A stretch of 64,000 bases of DNA, taken from NCBI RefSeq assembly GCF_963853665.1, contig NZ_OY970459.1:4836001-4900000 (forward strand), given 5' to 3'. This document shows positions 19,872-27,370 of the stretch, piece after piece (position 1 is the stretch's first letter; every line of letters starts with the position of its first letter). The stretch is from Mycobacterium decipiens. Lineage in GTDB: Bacteria; Actinomycetota; Actinomycetes; Mycobacteriales; Mycobacteriaceae. A model generated the notes under the pieces. It did not search any database, was not told the origin of the DNA, and saw only the letters and a program-made list of their open reading frames with translations. The position numbers were made by a program, and so were the translations under genes.

Positions 19872-20530
19872 GCCGTGCGGTAGTTTGCGATGCGGCCGCC
19901 GACGCGGTCTCGGGAACATCGGATGGGGCAACGATTCTAGTCGGCGGCTTTGGTTTGGCCGGCATGCCGAACCTGCTGATCGATGCGTTAATCGAGCAAG
20001 GCGCTACCGACCTGACCATTGTCAGCAACAACGCCGGCAACGGTGACAGCGGGTTGGCCGCGTTGCTGGCCGCCGGTCGAGTGCGCAAGGTGATCTGCTC
20101 GTTTCCCCGCCAGCCGGATTCGTATGTGTTCAACGGGCTGTATCGAGCCGGCAACATCGCCCTGGAACTCGTGCCTCAGGGCAATCTCGCCGAGCGCATC
20201 CGTGCTGCGGGTGCGGGCATCGGAGCCTTCTTCTGCCCCACCGGGGTCGGTACCGCACTGGCCGAAGGCAGAGAAACACGCACGATTGATGGCCGCAACT
20301 ATGTGCTCGAGTACCCCATCCACGGTGACGTCGCGCTGATCGGTGCGCACATCGCGGACCGGGCCGGAAACCTGGTGTACCGCAAGACCGCCCGCAACTT
20401 CGGGCCCGTGATGGCCACGGCCGCCACGCTAACGGTCGCCGAAGTCTCCCGCATCGTCGAAGTCGGCCAGCTCAACCCAGAGAGCGTCGTCACACCCTGC
20501 ATTTTCGTCGACCGCATCATCCAGAGGTGA
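19868..20530 (+). CDS. pcaI: 3-oxoadipate CoA-transferase subunit A
   Basis: This 220-residue subunit of a class I CoA-transferase has the CoA-binding ILVGGFGLAGMPNLLIDAL motif near residue 24 and the NNAGNGDSGLAALL segment near 55. A C-terminal region with DVALIGAHIADRAGNLVYRK follows near 155. With PcaJ it moves CoA from succinyl-CoA to 3-oxoadipate. It overlaps pcaL by four bases and is followed four bases later by pcaJ. SCOT-type acetoacetate transferases share the fold, but the pca context decides the call. Confidence 0.92.
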   Translation: MSRAVVCDAAADAVSGTSDGATILVGGFGLAGMPNLLIDALIEQGATDLTIVSNNAGNGDSGLAALLAAGRVRKVICSFPRQPDSYVFNGLYRAGNIALELVPQGNLAERIRAAGAGIGAFFCPTGVGTALAEGRETRTIDGRNYVLEYPIHGDVALIGAHIADRAGNLVYRKTARNFGPVMATAATLTVAEVSRIVEVGQLNPESVVTPCIFVDRIIQR

Positions 20531-20534
20531 CCAA

Positions 20535-21215
20535 ATGACCACCACAACAACTACCTCCGAGCGGGTTGAGCACGGCGACGGCGGGCCACTGAACCGCGAC
20601 GAGCTTGCCGCGATCATCGCTCGCGACATCCCCGCGGGGTCCTACGTCAACCTCGGCATCGGAGCGCCCACCCGCATCGCCGACCACCTGTCGCCGCAGG
20701 CCGGCGTGATGCTGCACACCGAGAACGGCATGCTTGGCATGGGAGCGGCCGCCAACGGCAATGACGTCGATCCGGATCTGGTCAATGCCGGCAAGCTCCC
20801 GGTCACCGAGGCACCCGGGGCGTCCTATTTTCACCATGCCGATTCGTTCGCCATGATGCGCGGTGGTCACCTGGACATCTGCGTACTGGGTGCGTTCCAG
20901 GTCAGTCAGCACGGCGATCTGGCCAATTGGCACACCGGTGCGCCGGATGCGATTCCCGCCGTAGGAGGCGCGATGGATCTTGCGATCGGCGCCAAACGGG
21001 TGTACGTGATGATGAACCTGTTCACCAAGTTCGGAGCCGCCAAGCTGGTGCCGGCATGCACGCTGCCACTAACCGGGTTGCGTTGTGTCAGCCGCGTATA
21101 CACCAACCATGCGGTGTTCGACATCGACCGCGACACCGGTGCGGTTCGGGTCCGAGAAACCTTCGGAATCACTATGGCCGATCTCGCCTCGCGGATGGCG
21201 GTTACCCTCTGCTAG
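20535..21215 (+). CDS. pcaJ: 3-oxoadipate CoA-transferase subunit B
   Basis: This 226-residue catalytic subunit has the class I CoA-transferase motif HTENGMLGMG near residue 60, whose Glu forms the covalent CoA thioester. Further family segments are YVNLGIGAPT near 37 and GGAMDLAIGAKRVYVMM near 145. It is the last gene of the operon. A 3-oxoadipyl-CoA thiolase (pcaF) would be needed next but is not in the window; general steroid or fatty-acid thiolases may fill in. It converges with fadE34, 43 bp away. Confidence 0.92.
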   Translation: MTTTTTTSERVEHGDGGPLNRDELAAIIARDIPAGSYVNLGIGAPTRIADHLSPQAGVMLHTENGMLGMGAAANGNDVDPDLVNAGKLPVTEAPGASYFHHADSFAMMRGGHLDICVLGAFQVSQHGDLANWHTGAPDAIPAVGGAMDLAIGAKRVYVMMNLFTKFGAAKLVPACTLPLTGLRCVSRVYTNHAVFDIDRDTGAVRVRETFGITMADLASRMAVTLC

Positions 21216-21258
21216 CCCGAGTCAGATGGCCCGCCTCTGGTCAGCATCGCGCGACCGG

Positions 21259-23400
21259 CTAACGCGGCAAGCCCAGCAGGCGCTCGGCGGCTACCGTGAG
21301 CAGAATCTGCTCGGTGCCGCCGGCGATGGTGAGGCAGCGGGTGTTGAGGAAGTCGTGGACCGCGCCGTTCTCCACCAGACCACCGCCGTCGGACACGTCC
21401 ATCATGTATTCGGCCAGGGCCTGCCGGTAGCGCACGCCAATGAGTTTGCGCACGCTGGACTGCGCACCCGGATCTCGGCCGCCCACCGCCAGCTGGGCGA
21501 TGCGCTGATCCAGGAGGGAACCGGTAGCGGCGGTGACGATCAACGTCGCCAGCCGGTCCTGCGCGGCGGCGTCGAGTTCGAGTTGGGCCAATACGTTGAG
21601 CAGTTCTTCCATCGGGTTACCCAGCGCAGTCCCGGTGGCCATCGCGATCCGTTCATTGGCCAGGGTGGTGCGGGCCAGCCGCCAGCCATCGTTGACCGTG
21701 CCGACGACCAGCTCGTCGGGGACGAACACGTTGTCCAGGAAGACCTCGTTGAACAGCGCGGCGCCGGTGATCTCGCGCAGCGGCCGGATGTCGATGCCCG
21801 GTGCGGTCATGTCCACCAGAAAGTAGGTGATGCCCTTATGTTTTGGAGCGTCCGGATCGGTACGGGCCAGGCATACGCCCCACTTCGCCAGGTGTGCTTT
21901 GGATGTCCACACCTTCTGCCCGGTGAGCAGCCAGCCACCGTCGGCCCGCACCGCCTTGGTGCGCAACGCCGCCAGATCCGAGCCGGCTCCCGGCTCAGAA
22001 AACAGCTGACACCAAAGGAATTCACCACGCAGCGTGGCGGGCACAAAGCGCGCCACCTGTTCCGGCGTGCCGTGCTCGAGGATGGTCGGCGTCGCCCACC
22101 AGCCAATCACCAGGTCTGGCCGCACCACCCCAGCCGCTGCCATTTCCTGATCGATCAACAGCTGCTCGGCCGCCGAAGCGCCGCGCCCATACGGCGCCGG
22201 CCAGTGTGGCGCCAGCAACCCCGCCTCGGCCAGCGCCACCTGGCGCTTCTCCTCCGGCAGCGCCGCGACCTCGGCGACGGCGGCGGCGATCTCCGGTCGC
22301 AAGCCGACGTCGGATAGCCCCGAAAGGTCCAAGCCCAAGCGCCGGCGGACACCGGCCTGGGTCAGCGCCGCAACGCGGCGCAGCCAGCGCTCGGATCCAC
22401 CCAGGAACCCTCCGATGCCGTGGGCCCGGCGCAGGTACAGATGCGCGTCGTGCTCCCAGGTGCAACCGATGCCGCCGAGCACCTGGATGCAGTCCTTGAC
22501 GTTGGCCTTGGCCGCGGCGATGCCGATGCTGGCGGCCACCGCCGCGGCGATCGACAGTTGAGCGGCATCGGAATCCGCAGCGGCGCGCGCGGCATCGGCC
22601 GCAGCCACGTCGGCCTGCTCGGTGCGGCACAGCATCTCCGCGCACAGATGCTTGACGGCCTGAAAGCTGCCAATCGGCTTGCCGAACTGCTCCCGCACCT
22701 TGGCATAGCCGACCGCGGTGTCCAGCGCCCATCGGGTCACCCCGGCAGCCTCGGCTGCCAGCACGGTCGCCGTCAGGTCCTCGACCCGCTGACCCGACTC
22801 CCCCAGCGCTACGACCGGTGCTGAGGTCAGCACCACCCGAGCCAGCGGCACCGAAAAGTCGGTGGCGGGCAACGGCTCCACTCGAACCCCGTCGCGAAGG
22901 GTGTCGACCAGCAGCCAATTCCCGCCGGCCGGCAGCAACACGACGCCACCGGGTGCGCCGCCCAGCACAAGGCCCACGGTGCCCGACGCTCGCGCGGTTT
23001 CGGTGTCAACCTGCACACGTGCGTCGAGCGCCACCCCGGCGAAGCGTTCACCTGAAGCCAAGGCGCTGCGCAGTTCGGGATCGGGGACGATCAGGGTGGC
23101 CAACGCGGTGGTTGCGACCGGTCCCGGCACCAGCGCTCTGGCCGCCTCGGCGACCATCGCGCACAGGTCCTCGACGGTGCCGCCGGCCCCACCGCGGTCC
23201 TCCGCGACGGCGACGCCAAACAGGCCCAGGTCCGCCAGGCCGGCGAACACCGGCCGCCACGCATCGGCGTTTCTTTCCTCGACGCCAGTGTCCATCTCGC
23301 GGACCGCTGCGGTCGCGGCCGCGCCCGAGGCCGCGGTGCGGGCCCAGTCTCGCACCAACTCCCGGGCCGCGAACTGTTCGTCGGTGACGGTCGCTACCAC
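21259..23400 (-). CDS. fadE34: FadE34, fused two-domain acyl-CoA dehydrogenase
   Basis: FadE34 is a 713-residue protein made of two acyl-CoA dehydrogenase modules in tandem. The first (about 1-345) contains QFGKPIGSFQAVKHLCAEML near 235 and LGGIGCTWEHDAHLYLRRAH near 310. The second (about 360-713) contains LFSEPGAGSDLAAL near 465, GWLLTGQKVWTSKA near 490 and the terminal TEQILLTVAAERLLGLPR. It corresponds to Rv3573c, a KstR-controlled enzyme acting on steroid side-chain CoA esters. The start is a GTG at 23400 with a GGAGG site upstream. It diverges from kstR across a perfect KstR palindrome. Confidence 0.93.
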   Translation of the reverse strand: MVATVTDEQFAARELVRDWARTAASGAAATAAVREMDTGVEERNADAWRPVFAGLADLGLFGVAVAEDRGGAGGTVEDLCAMVAEAARALVPGPVATTALATLIVPDPELRSALASGERFAGVALDARVQVDTETARASGTVGLVLGGAPGGVVLLPAGGNWLLVDTLRDGVRVEPLPATDFSVPLARVVLTSAPVVALGESGQRVEDLTATVLAAEAAGVTRWALDTAVGYAKVREQFGKPIGSFQAVKHLCAEMLCRTEQADVAAADAARAAADSDAAQLSIAAAVAASIGIAAAKANVKDCIQVLGGIGCTWEHDAHLYLRRAHGIGGFLGGSERWLRRVAALTQAGVRRRLGLDLSGLSDVGLRPEIAAAVAEVAALPEEKRQVALAEAGLLAPHWPAPYGRGASAAEQLLIDQEMAAAGVVRPDLVIGWWATPTILEHGTPEQVARFVPATLRGEFLWCQLFSEPGAGSDLAALRTKAVRADGGWLLTGQKVWTSKAHLAKWGVCLARTDPDAPKHKGITYFLVDMTAPGIDIRPLREITGAALFNEVFLDNVFVPDELVVGTVNDGWRLARTTLANERIAMATGTALGNPMEELLNVLAQLELDAAAQDRLATLIVTAATGSLLDQRIAQLAVGGRDPGAQSSVRKLIGVRYRQALAEYMMDVSDGGGLVENGAVHDFLNTRCLTIAGGTEQILLTVAAERLLGLPR

Positions 23401-23453
23401 CTGCAGACCTCCACGTCGTCAATTTCACATGACAAGGAACGATTCCTATCCAC

Positions 23454-23467
23454 TAGAACGTGTTCTA
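23454..23467. promoter_or_regulatory. KstR operator, perfect palindrome
   Basis: TAGAACGTGTTCTA is a perfect 14-bp palindrome matching TnnAACnnGTTnnA. It lies 54 bp before fadE34 and about 140 bp before kstR, so it can mediate both repression of fadE34 and autoregulation of kstR. Confidence 0.85.
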
Positions 23468-23608
23468 ATAGTGCTAGCGATCGACCGTCAAGTCCAATGC
23501 CATAACTCCAGCACACGTCGTCGTCCCGGCCGCCGGGAGGTGGGAAATTTACACACAGCATGCGTATCGTTTGCAAGCGAACCGCCCGGGAGAGGAGCTG
23601 CCCGCTAC

Positions 23609-24271
23609 ATGTCGCCAGCGAACACGAACACGGGCCGGGTTGCCGACACACCACCTCGCGAGGTCATGAAAGTGGCGGTACTTGCTGAGTCCGAGCTCGG
23701 ATCGGAGGCGCAGCGGGAGCGCCGCAAGCGCATCTTGGACGCCACCATGGCAATCGCGTCCAAGGGCGGCTACGAGGCAGTTCAGATGCGCGCCGTGGCG
23801 GACCGGGCGGACGTCGCGGTTGGCACGTTGTACCGATACTTCCCGTCGAAGGTGCATCTGCTGGTGTCGGCGCTGGGCCGGGAGTTCAGCCGGATCGACG
23901 CGAAGACCGATCGTTCCGCGGTCGCCGGGGGCACCCCTTTCCAGCGGCTGAACTTCATGGTCGGCAAGCTCAACCGGGCGATGCAGCGCAATCCGCTGCT
24001 CACCGAGGCGATGACGCGCGCCTACGTGTTCGCCGACGCCTCGGCGGCCAGCGAGGTCGACCAGGTCGAGAAGCTCATCGATTCCATGTTCGCGCGCGCC
24101 ATGGCCGACGGCGAACCGACCGAGGACCAATACCACATCGCGCGGGTGATCTCGGACGTGTGGTTGTCGAACCTGCTCGCGTGGCTTACCCGGCGGGCCT
24201 CGGCGACCGATGTCAGCAAGCGGCTAGACCTAGCTGTGCGGCTGCTGATCGGCGACTCCGAGGGAACCTAG
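23609..24271 (+). CDS. kstR: KstR, TetR-family repressor of cholesterol catabolism
   Basis: KstR represses the upper cholesterol regulon and is released by 3-oxo-cholestenoyl-CoA type ligands. The sequence shows the TetR helix-turn-helix (about residues 35-80, with ILDATMAIASKGGYEAVQM and VAVGTLYRYFPSKVHL) and an all-helical ligand domain. From the ATG at 23609 the product has 220 residues and follows an AGAGGAG ribosome-binding site. An internal ATG at 23666 would give 201 residues starting MKVAVLAESE. Neighbours and operator match M. tuberculosis Rv3574. Confidence 0.94.
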   Translation: MSPANTNTGRVADTPPREVMKVAVLAESELGSEAQRERRKRILDATMAIASKGGYEAVQMRAVADRADVAVGTLYRYFPSKVHLLVSALGREFSRIDAKTDRSAVAGGTPFQRLNFMVGKLNRAMQRNPLLTEAMTRAYVFADASAASEVDQVEKLIDSMFARAMADGEPTEDQYHIARVISDVWLSNLLAWLTRRASATDVSKRLDLAVRLLIGDSEGT

Positions 24272-25180
24272 GATCGCGCCGCCGATAGGATGGAGCGTCT
24301 CGGACGAGCCGGAAGGCGATGCCGGCCCGCCGATACGGGCTAACCGTGCTCTCCACGGTAATGCCCACGCTCTGCAAGGCTTGCAACAGCCGTTCGTGGC
24401 GAGTCGGGCACTTATCGGCAAGCGACGTCGGGGAAGATGGCACGCGGATGTGACCTCGGGTTCGGATGGTTGGTTTCGCAATCAAACCCAAGCCCGTTGG
24501 CCACATCCGCCACAGCAGCCACGCCGATCGCACGCCGGTAGATTTCCAGGTCACAGCGCCGTGCACCAAAGATCCAATGTCCCGGCGCGGGTGTCGAATT
24601 GGCGATGCCGGTAGCCGTTGCGGGAGTTCGTGCGCTCGCTGCTGCGCTGACCGTAGCCCGCCCCGCACAAGGCGTCGGCCTCAGCGCCCATCAAGGCATG
24701 GATAAACGTGGCCAACAGTTCGCGCAGTACATCGGGGTTGGGTGGTGGTGAGTCGCTCGGCCAGCAGTGCCGGCAGGTCGATATCGTGGGTGGCGGTCAT
24801 CGCGTTGATTCCTTTGCTCGCGTGACTTTGGTCGGTCTCTCGAAGAATCACGCTATGACCCTCATCTACTCGGCTGCGACACGCCGGTCCTCAACTCACG
24901 GCCCGACTCGTACACCACCTTGGTGGACGCAACCCCCAACAGCCTCCGGGCGGGCGGGTGCCGTGTCGGCGGCGGCTCCGCGGAAGGGGCAGGTCGTAGT
25001 CATCGACGACGCCCAGGATAGGCGATGTGACTTGCATCGCATTCTTGCCGCCACCCAGCATGTCGGGACCCTGCCGGATGTATGTTTACTTAGGCAATGA
25101 ATGTAACGTATTCGGCTTAGCTTTTATTCTCCCCTGAATACGGAACTTCGCTATTCCCTTTTTGAAAGGAACTCATCAGC
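24272..25180. other. Non-coding stretch with mobile-element debris
   Basis: No intact gene is visible between kstR and the secreted protein. Part of it (24573-24800) is an IS256-type transposase remnant, and its upstream flank (to about 24960) looks like the element's left end. Before it (24272-24570) minus-strand reading gives only broken frames. The last 100 bases are distinctly AT-rich and probably hold the promoter of the 25181 gene. Confidence 0.6.
24573..24800 (-). pseudogene. IS256-family transposase, N-terminal remnant with frameshift
   Basis: Reading the minus strand from the ATG at 24800 gives MTATHDIDLPALLAERLTTT. After a +1 shift it continues as ATFIHALMGAEADALCG, ERTNSRNGYRHRQFDTRAGT, the conserved N-terminal block of mycobacterial IS256-type transposases such as IS1081. 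The match ends abruptly after about 75 residues where unrelated sequence begins. One extra base in a run of C near residue 21 breaks the frame. The catalytic DDE region is missing, so the copy is dead. Confidence 0.7.
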
Positions 25181-25585
25181 ATGGCAATCACAAGAAGATC
25201 AAAAGCTGTTGCTAGACTCGGTGCGATCGCGGTCGGCCTCGGGGCCGGTCTAGGACTGGCCACCACTGCTTCGGTGGCGCACGCCGATGGGCCAGCCGAA
25301 CCCAATAACGACAACTTTGCGCAGGTCCCCGGGCCACCGCCCCTTGAGCCCAATATGGAAATTAACCCTGATTTTGTTGATGGTGGCGTCGAGAATGGTC
25401 CGCTGTTTCCTCCCGAGGTGTTAAATGACAATAACTTAAATGACAATAACAACGTCGCCGTTCCGCCCCCGGCGGCGGAGGTCCATGACCTTCGAGGCGA
25501 TTATCCGGAGTTATTTGTGCCCGGGCCGAACGACATCCCTCCCTTTCAGGATGGCGCGCCCGGGCCGAACGATGGGGACAACTAA
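25181..25585 (+). CDS. Secreted Asn/Asp/Pro-rich protein of unknown function
   Basis: This 134-residue product has a clear signal peptide: positively charged MAITRRSKAVAR, a Gly/Ala/Leu core, and a SVAHA cleavage site near residue 35. The mature part is about 100 residues, acidic, without cysteine and low in complexity. It is rich in Asn, Asp, Pro and Gly, with two LNDNN copies near 85-94 and two PGPND copies near 117 and 129. A GAAAGGA ribosome-binding site precedes the ATG. The gene is AT-richer than its neighbours. It is probably an extracellular, intrinsically disordered protein. I recognise no family. It sits in an islet flanked by transposase and integrase remnants, near two asparagine-synthetase-like genes. 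Confidence 0.75.
   Translation: MAITRRSKAVARLGAIAVGLGAGLGLATTASVAHADGPAEPNNDNFAQVPGPPPLEPNMEINPDFVDGGVENGPLFPPEVLNDNNLNDNNNVAVPPPAAEVHDLRGDYPELFVPGPNDIPPFQDGAPGPNDGDN
25421..25450. repeat. Perfect 15-bp tandem duplication inside the secreted-protein gene
   Basis: TTAAATGACAATAAC occurs twice back to back, encoding LNDNN twice. It is AT-rich against a GC-rich background and typical of slippage. Confidence 0.9.
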
Positions 25586-25609
25586 TTGCGAGTCGGAGGT
25601 GATTTGAAT

Positions 25610-25640
25610 CCGACTTCGGCTCTAGTTCAGTCGAAGTCGG
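25610..25640. repeat. Hairpin after the secreted-protein gene, 9-bp stem
   Basis: CCGACTTCG at 25610-25618 pairs with CGAAGTCGG at 25632-25640 around a 13-base loop, 25 bp after the stop at 25585. Confidence 0.6.
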
Positions 25641-25656
25641 TCCCGTAAAGGGCTGT

Positions 25657-25695
25657 TCCGACGGTAGTGGGTCGCACTGTCCCACTACCGTCGGA
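25657..25695. terminator. Strong hairpin, 14-15-bp perfect stem, putative terminator
   Basis: CCGACGGTAGTGGG at 25658-25671 pairs perfectly with CCCACTACCGTCGG at 25681-25694 around a nine-base loop, with one extra T-A pair outside. There is no T-tract on either side, as is common for mycobacterial intrinsic terminators. It probably ends the 25181 transcript and lies before the integrase remnant. Confidence 0.65.
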
Positions 25696-25742
25696 GACCT
25701 CAAGCGCTTAAAGCGGCTCTACCGACTTGATGGGGGTCTGGT

Positions 25743-26102
25743 GTGACCGATTCCGATCGTGTCGGTGACAGTGATCCGCTGGAAATTGTCTCTACGAAGT
25801 CGGCTCAGCTATGGGCGGCGCTGTGCCGGGCCTACCAGCTACTCGGTTTCGATACGGCCACCGGTGGCAATGGGGATCACCTACCCAAGGTCACTCCGAT
25901 CAGCTGGTCGCACGAAGCTTCGAGGCTAGGTCGCACGGATATGCCGGATGTTATTCCGAACGATTATCCCAGCCGCACCAAGCGGTCGGCCTATCGTGTC
26001 CACGGCCAGGCCACCTGCGAGCGCCTGAGCTCCCCAACCGTCGACCATCGTGGTGAAGACCGCCTCGTCAGCTCGAAGCAGCCGGACGTCGTCGACCTTT
26101 AG
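25743..26102 (+). CDS. Possible small hypothetical protein (doubtful)
   Basis: An open frame of 119 codons starts at a GTG. The first 50 residues look protein-like (SAQLWAALCRAYQLLGFDTA). The second half lies antisense to a tyrosine-recombinase remnant read on the other strand, so it may not be real coding sequence. No signal peptide or known domain is visible. It could be a truncated gene running into foreign DNA. Confidence 0.25.
   Translation: MTDSDRVGDSDPLEIVSTKSAQLWAALCRAYQLLGFDTATGGNGDHLPKVTPISWSHEASRLGRTDMPDVIPNDYPSRTKRSAYRVHGQATCERLSSPTVDHRGEDRLVSSKQPDVVDL
25975..26098 (-). pseudogene. Tyrosine recombinase (integrase) N-terminal remnant
   Basis: Directly after the MFS gene stop, the minus strand reads VDDVRLLRADEAVFTTMVDG followed by W, AQALAGGLAVDTI. 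This resembles the SAM-like N-terminal domain of actinobacterial XerD-type integrases. Similarity stops after about 40 residues and no catalytic Arg/His/Tyr region follows. It marks the left edge of the MFS-AsnB operon. Confidence 0.45.
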
Positions 26103-27370
26103 ATGTTCCCCGATTGGCAACGGTCTGGCTCGTTCTCCATTGGCTGCCCCTCCAAATGAGGCCTTCTTTGCGCATGGCGTACAACGGCGATCACCACCGA
26201 GATTGTCAGCAGGACAGTTGATGTCGCCACTACTGCGGTCGTCCGTGCGGTGCCGAAGCTCATTGCCCAGACGCCGAAGGCCGCGGCGGCGTAGAGCACC
26301 GACAGGTTCCAGGCCATCGCCACTGTGGTGAAACCGGGCGATGAACCTGCGATGAGTGTCTGCTGGTTTGTGTCGAAGGCGCCCGCGGCGAAGAACCAGA
26401 CGGGAATTAGTGACAGGCTGAGCCACAACCACTGGCTGCAGAACACCGTCGCGACGGTGACACCGACGATGATGAGCCACGCCGGCAAGACGAGATGTTG
26501 GCTGCCGCTGCGCGCATGCACCCGATCCAGGATCCGGCCTGCAACCAGAGATCCAATGCACATACCGGCGCCGCTGAGCGCGCCGATGTAGCCGAGTTGT
26601 GCGACGTCGAGGTGGTATTTGTGAGCCAGTACGTCAAAAAGGTAGGTGAATGCGCCGAGGTTGGCAGCGTGGAAACCGAAGGTGATGACAAGTGTCCACC
26701 GGGTCGGGCCAGGGAGCCAGGCTCGAAATAGCTCGCGAAGCTGACCAGCGAGACCGAGCGCTGTCCGGCGTTGGGGTCGGGCGTGCCCCAAGATCTGGTA
26801 CAGCGCGGGTACTGCTAGCGCGACCGCGACGGCCATCGCGCCGAAGGACCACCGCCACCCAAACTGGCTCGCGATGAGTCCGCCGATGGGCACGCCGAAT
26901 ACCTGGCCGGCAGCGAATCCTCCCATGCCAGCCCCGATCGCTGTGCTGCGCAGCGTGATCGGGGCTGTGTGGGCGATCCATGACCAAATCGCTGGTCCTG
27001 CGGATGAAACACCGAGTCCGGCCATTGCACGTGAGGCCAGGAGCCATCCAAAACCTGGTGACAGGGCTGCTATTACGTTACCGGCCGCAAATAGGGCCGC
27101 ACCGCCAACGATCATCCACCGCGCGCCCAACCTCGGGTATGCCAGGCCCTGGAGGGGGCTGGCGACGGCTTGCACGGCGACATAGATGCTGACCAGGGCC
27201 GCGGCGGTGGTTGTGGCAACCCCGTACTCGTAGCTGAGGGTGGGTAGCAGTGGGGCGACCAGGTACATCTCGGCGCCGAACATGAATAGCAACGCGTAGA
27301 GCAGGCCGTATCGTCGGAGCAGTTCTGCTGTGCCTGAACGCGTTTCGGGGGCCGCAGCGTCAACGCTCAT
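26099..27370 (-). CDS. MFS transporter, DHA1-like exporter
   Basis: This 423-residue integral membrane protein has about twelve hydrophobic segments. The first starts at YGLLYALLFMFGAEMYLVAP near residue 20, and the loop 2-3 region near 75 carries RLGARWMIVGG. It contains GRILDRVHAR near 285, the second-half equivalent of the MFS motif A. The protein resembles drug or sugar-efflux DHA1 transporters. It starts with a four-base overlap on the second AsnB gene, so it is the last member of the operon and most likely exports the operon's product. The C-terminal tail is hydrophilic. Substrate is unknown. Confidence 0.88.
   Translation of the reverse strand: MSVDAAAPETRSGTAELLRRYGLLYALLFMFGAEMYLVAPLLPTLSYEYGVATTTAAALVSIYVAVQAVASPLQGLAYPRLGARWMIVGGAALFAAGNVIAALSPGFGWLLASRAMAGLGVSSAGPAIWSWIAHTAPITLRSTAIGAGMGGFAAGQVFGVPIGGLIASQFGWRWSFGAMAVAVALAVPALYQILGHARPQRRTALGLAGQLRELFRAWLPGPTRWTLVITFGFHAANLGAFTYLFDVLAHKYHLDVAQLGYIGALSGAGMCIGSLVAGRILDRVHARSGSQHLVLPAWLIIVGVTVATVFCSQWLWLSLSLIPVWFFAAGAFDTNQQTLIAGSSPGFTTVAMAWNLSVLYAAAAFGVWAMSFGTARTTAVVATSTVLLTISVVIAVVRHAQRRPHLEGQPMENEPDRCQSGNI

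Noticed and set aside
24272..24570. Degraded protein gene read on the minus strand (IYRRAIGVAAVADVANGLG)
   Set aside because: Protein-like stretches appear in different frames but I cannot match them to any family; too weak to annotate.
25095..25125. Iron box (IdeR-like) upstream of the secreted protein
   Set aside because: Only one half, TTAGGCAATG, resembles the IdeR palindrome; the other arm does not match.
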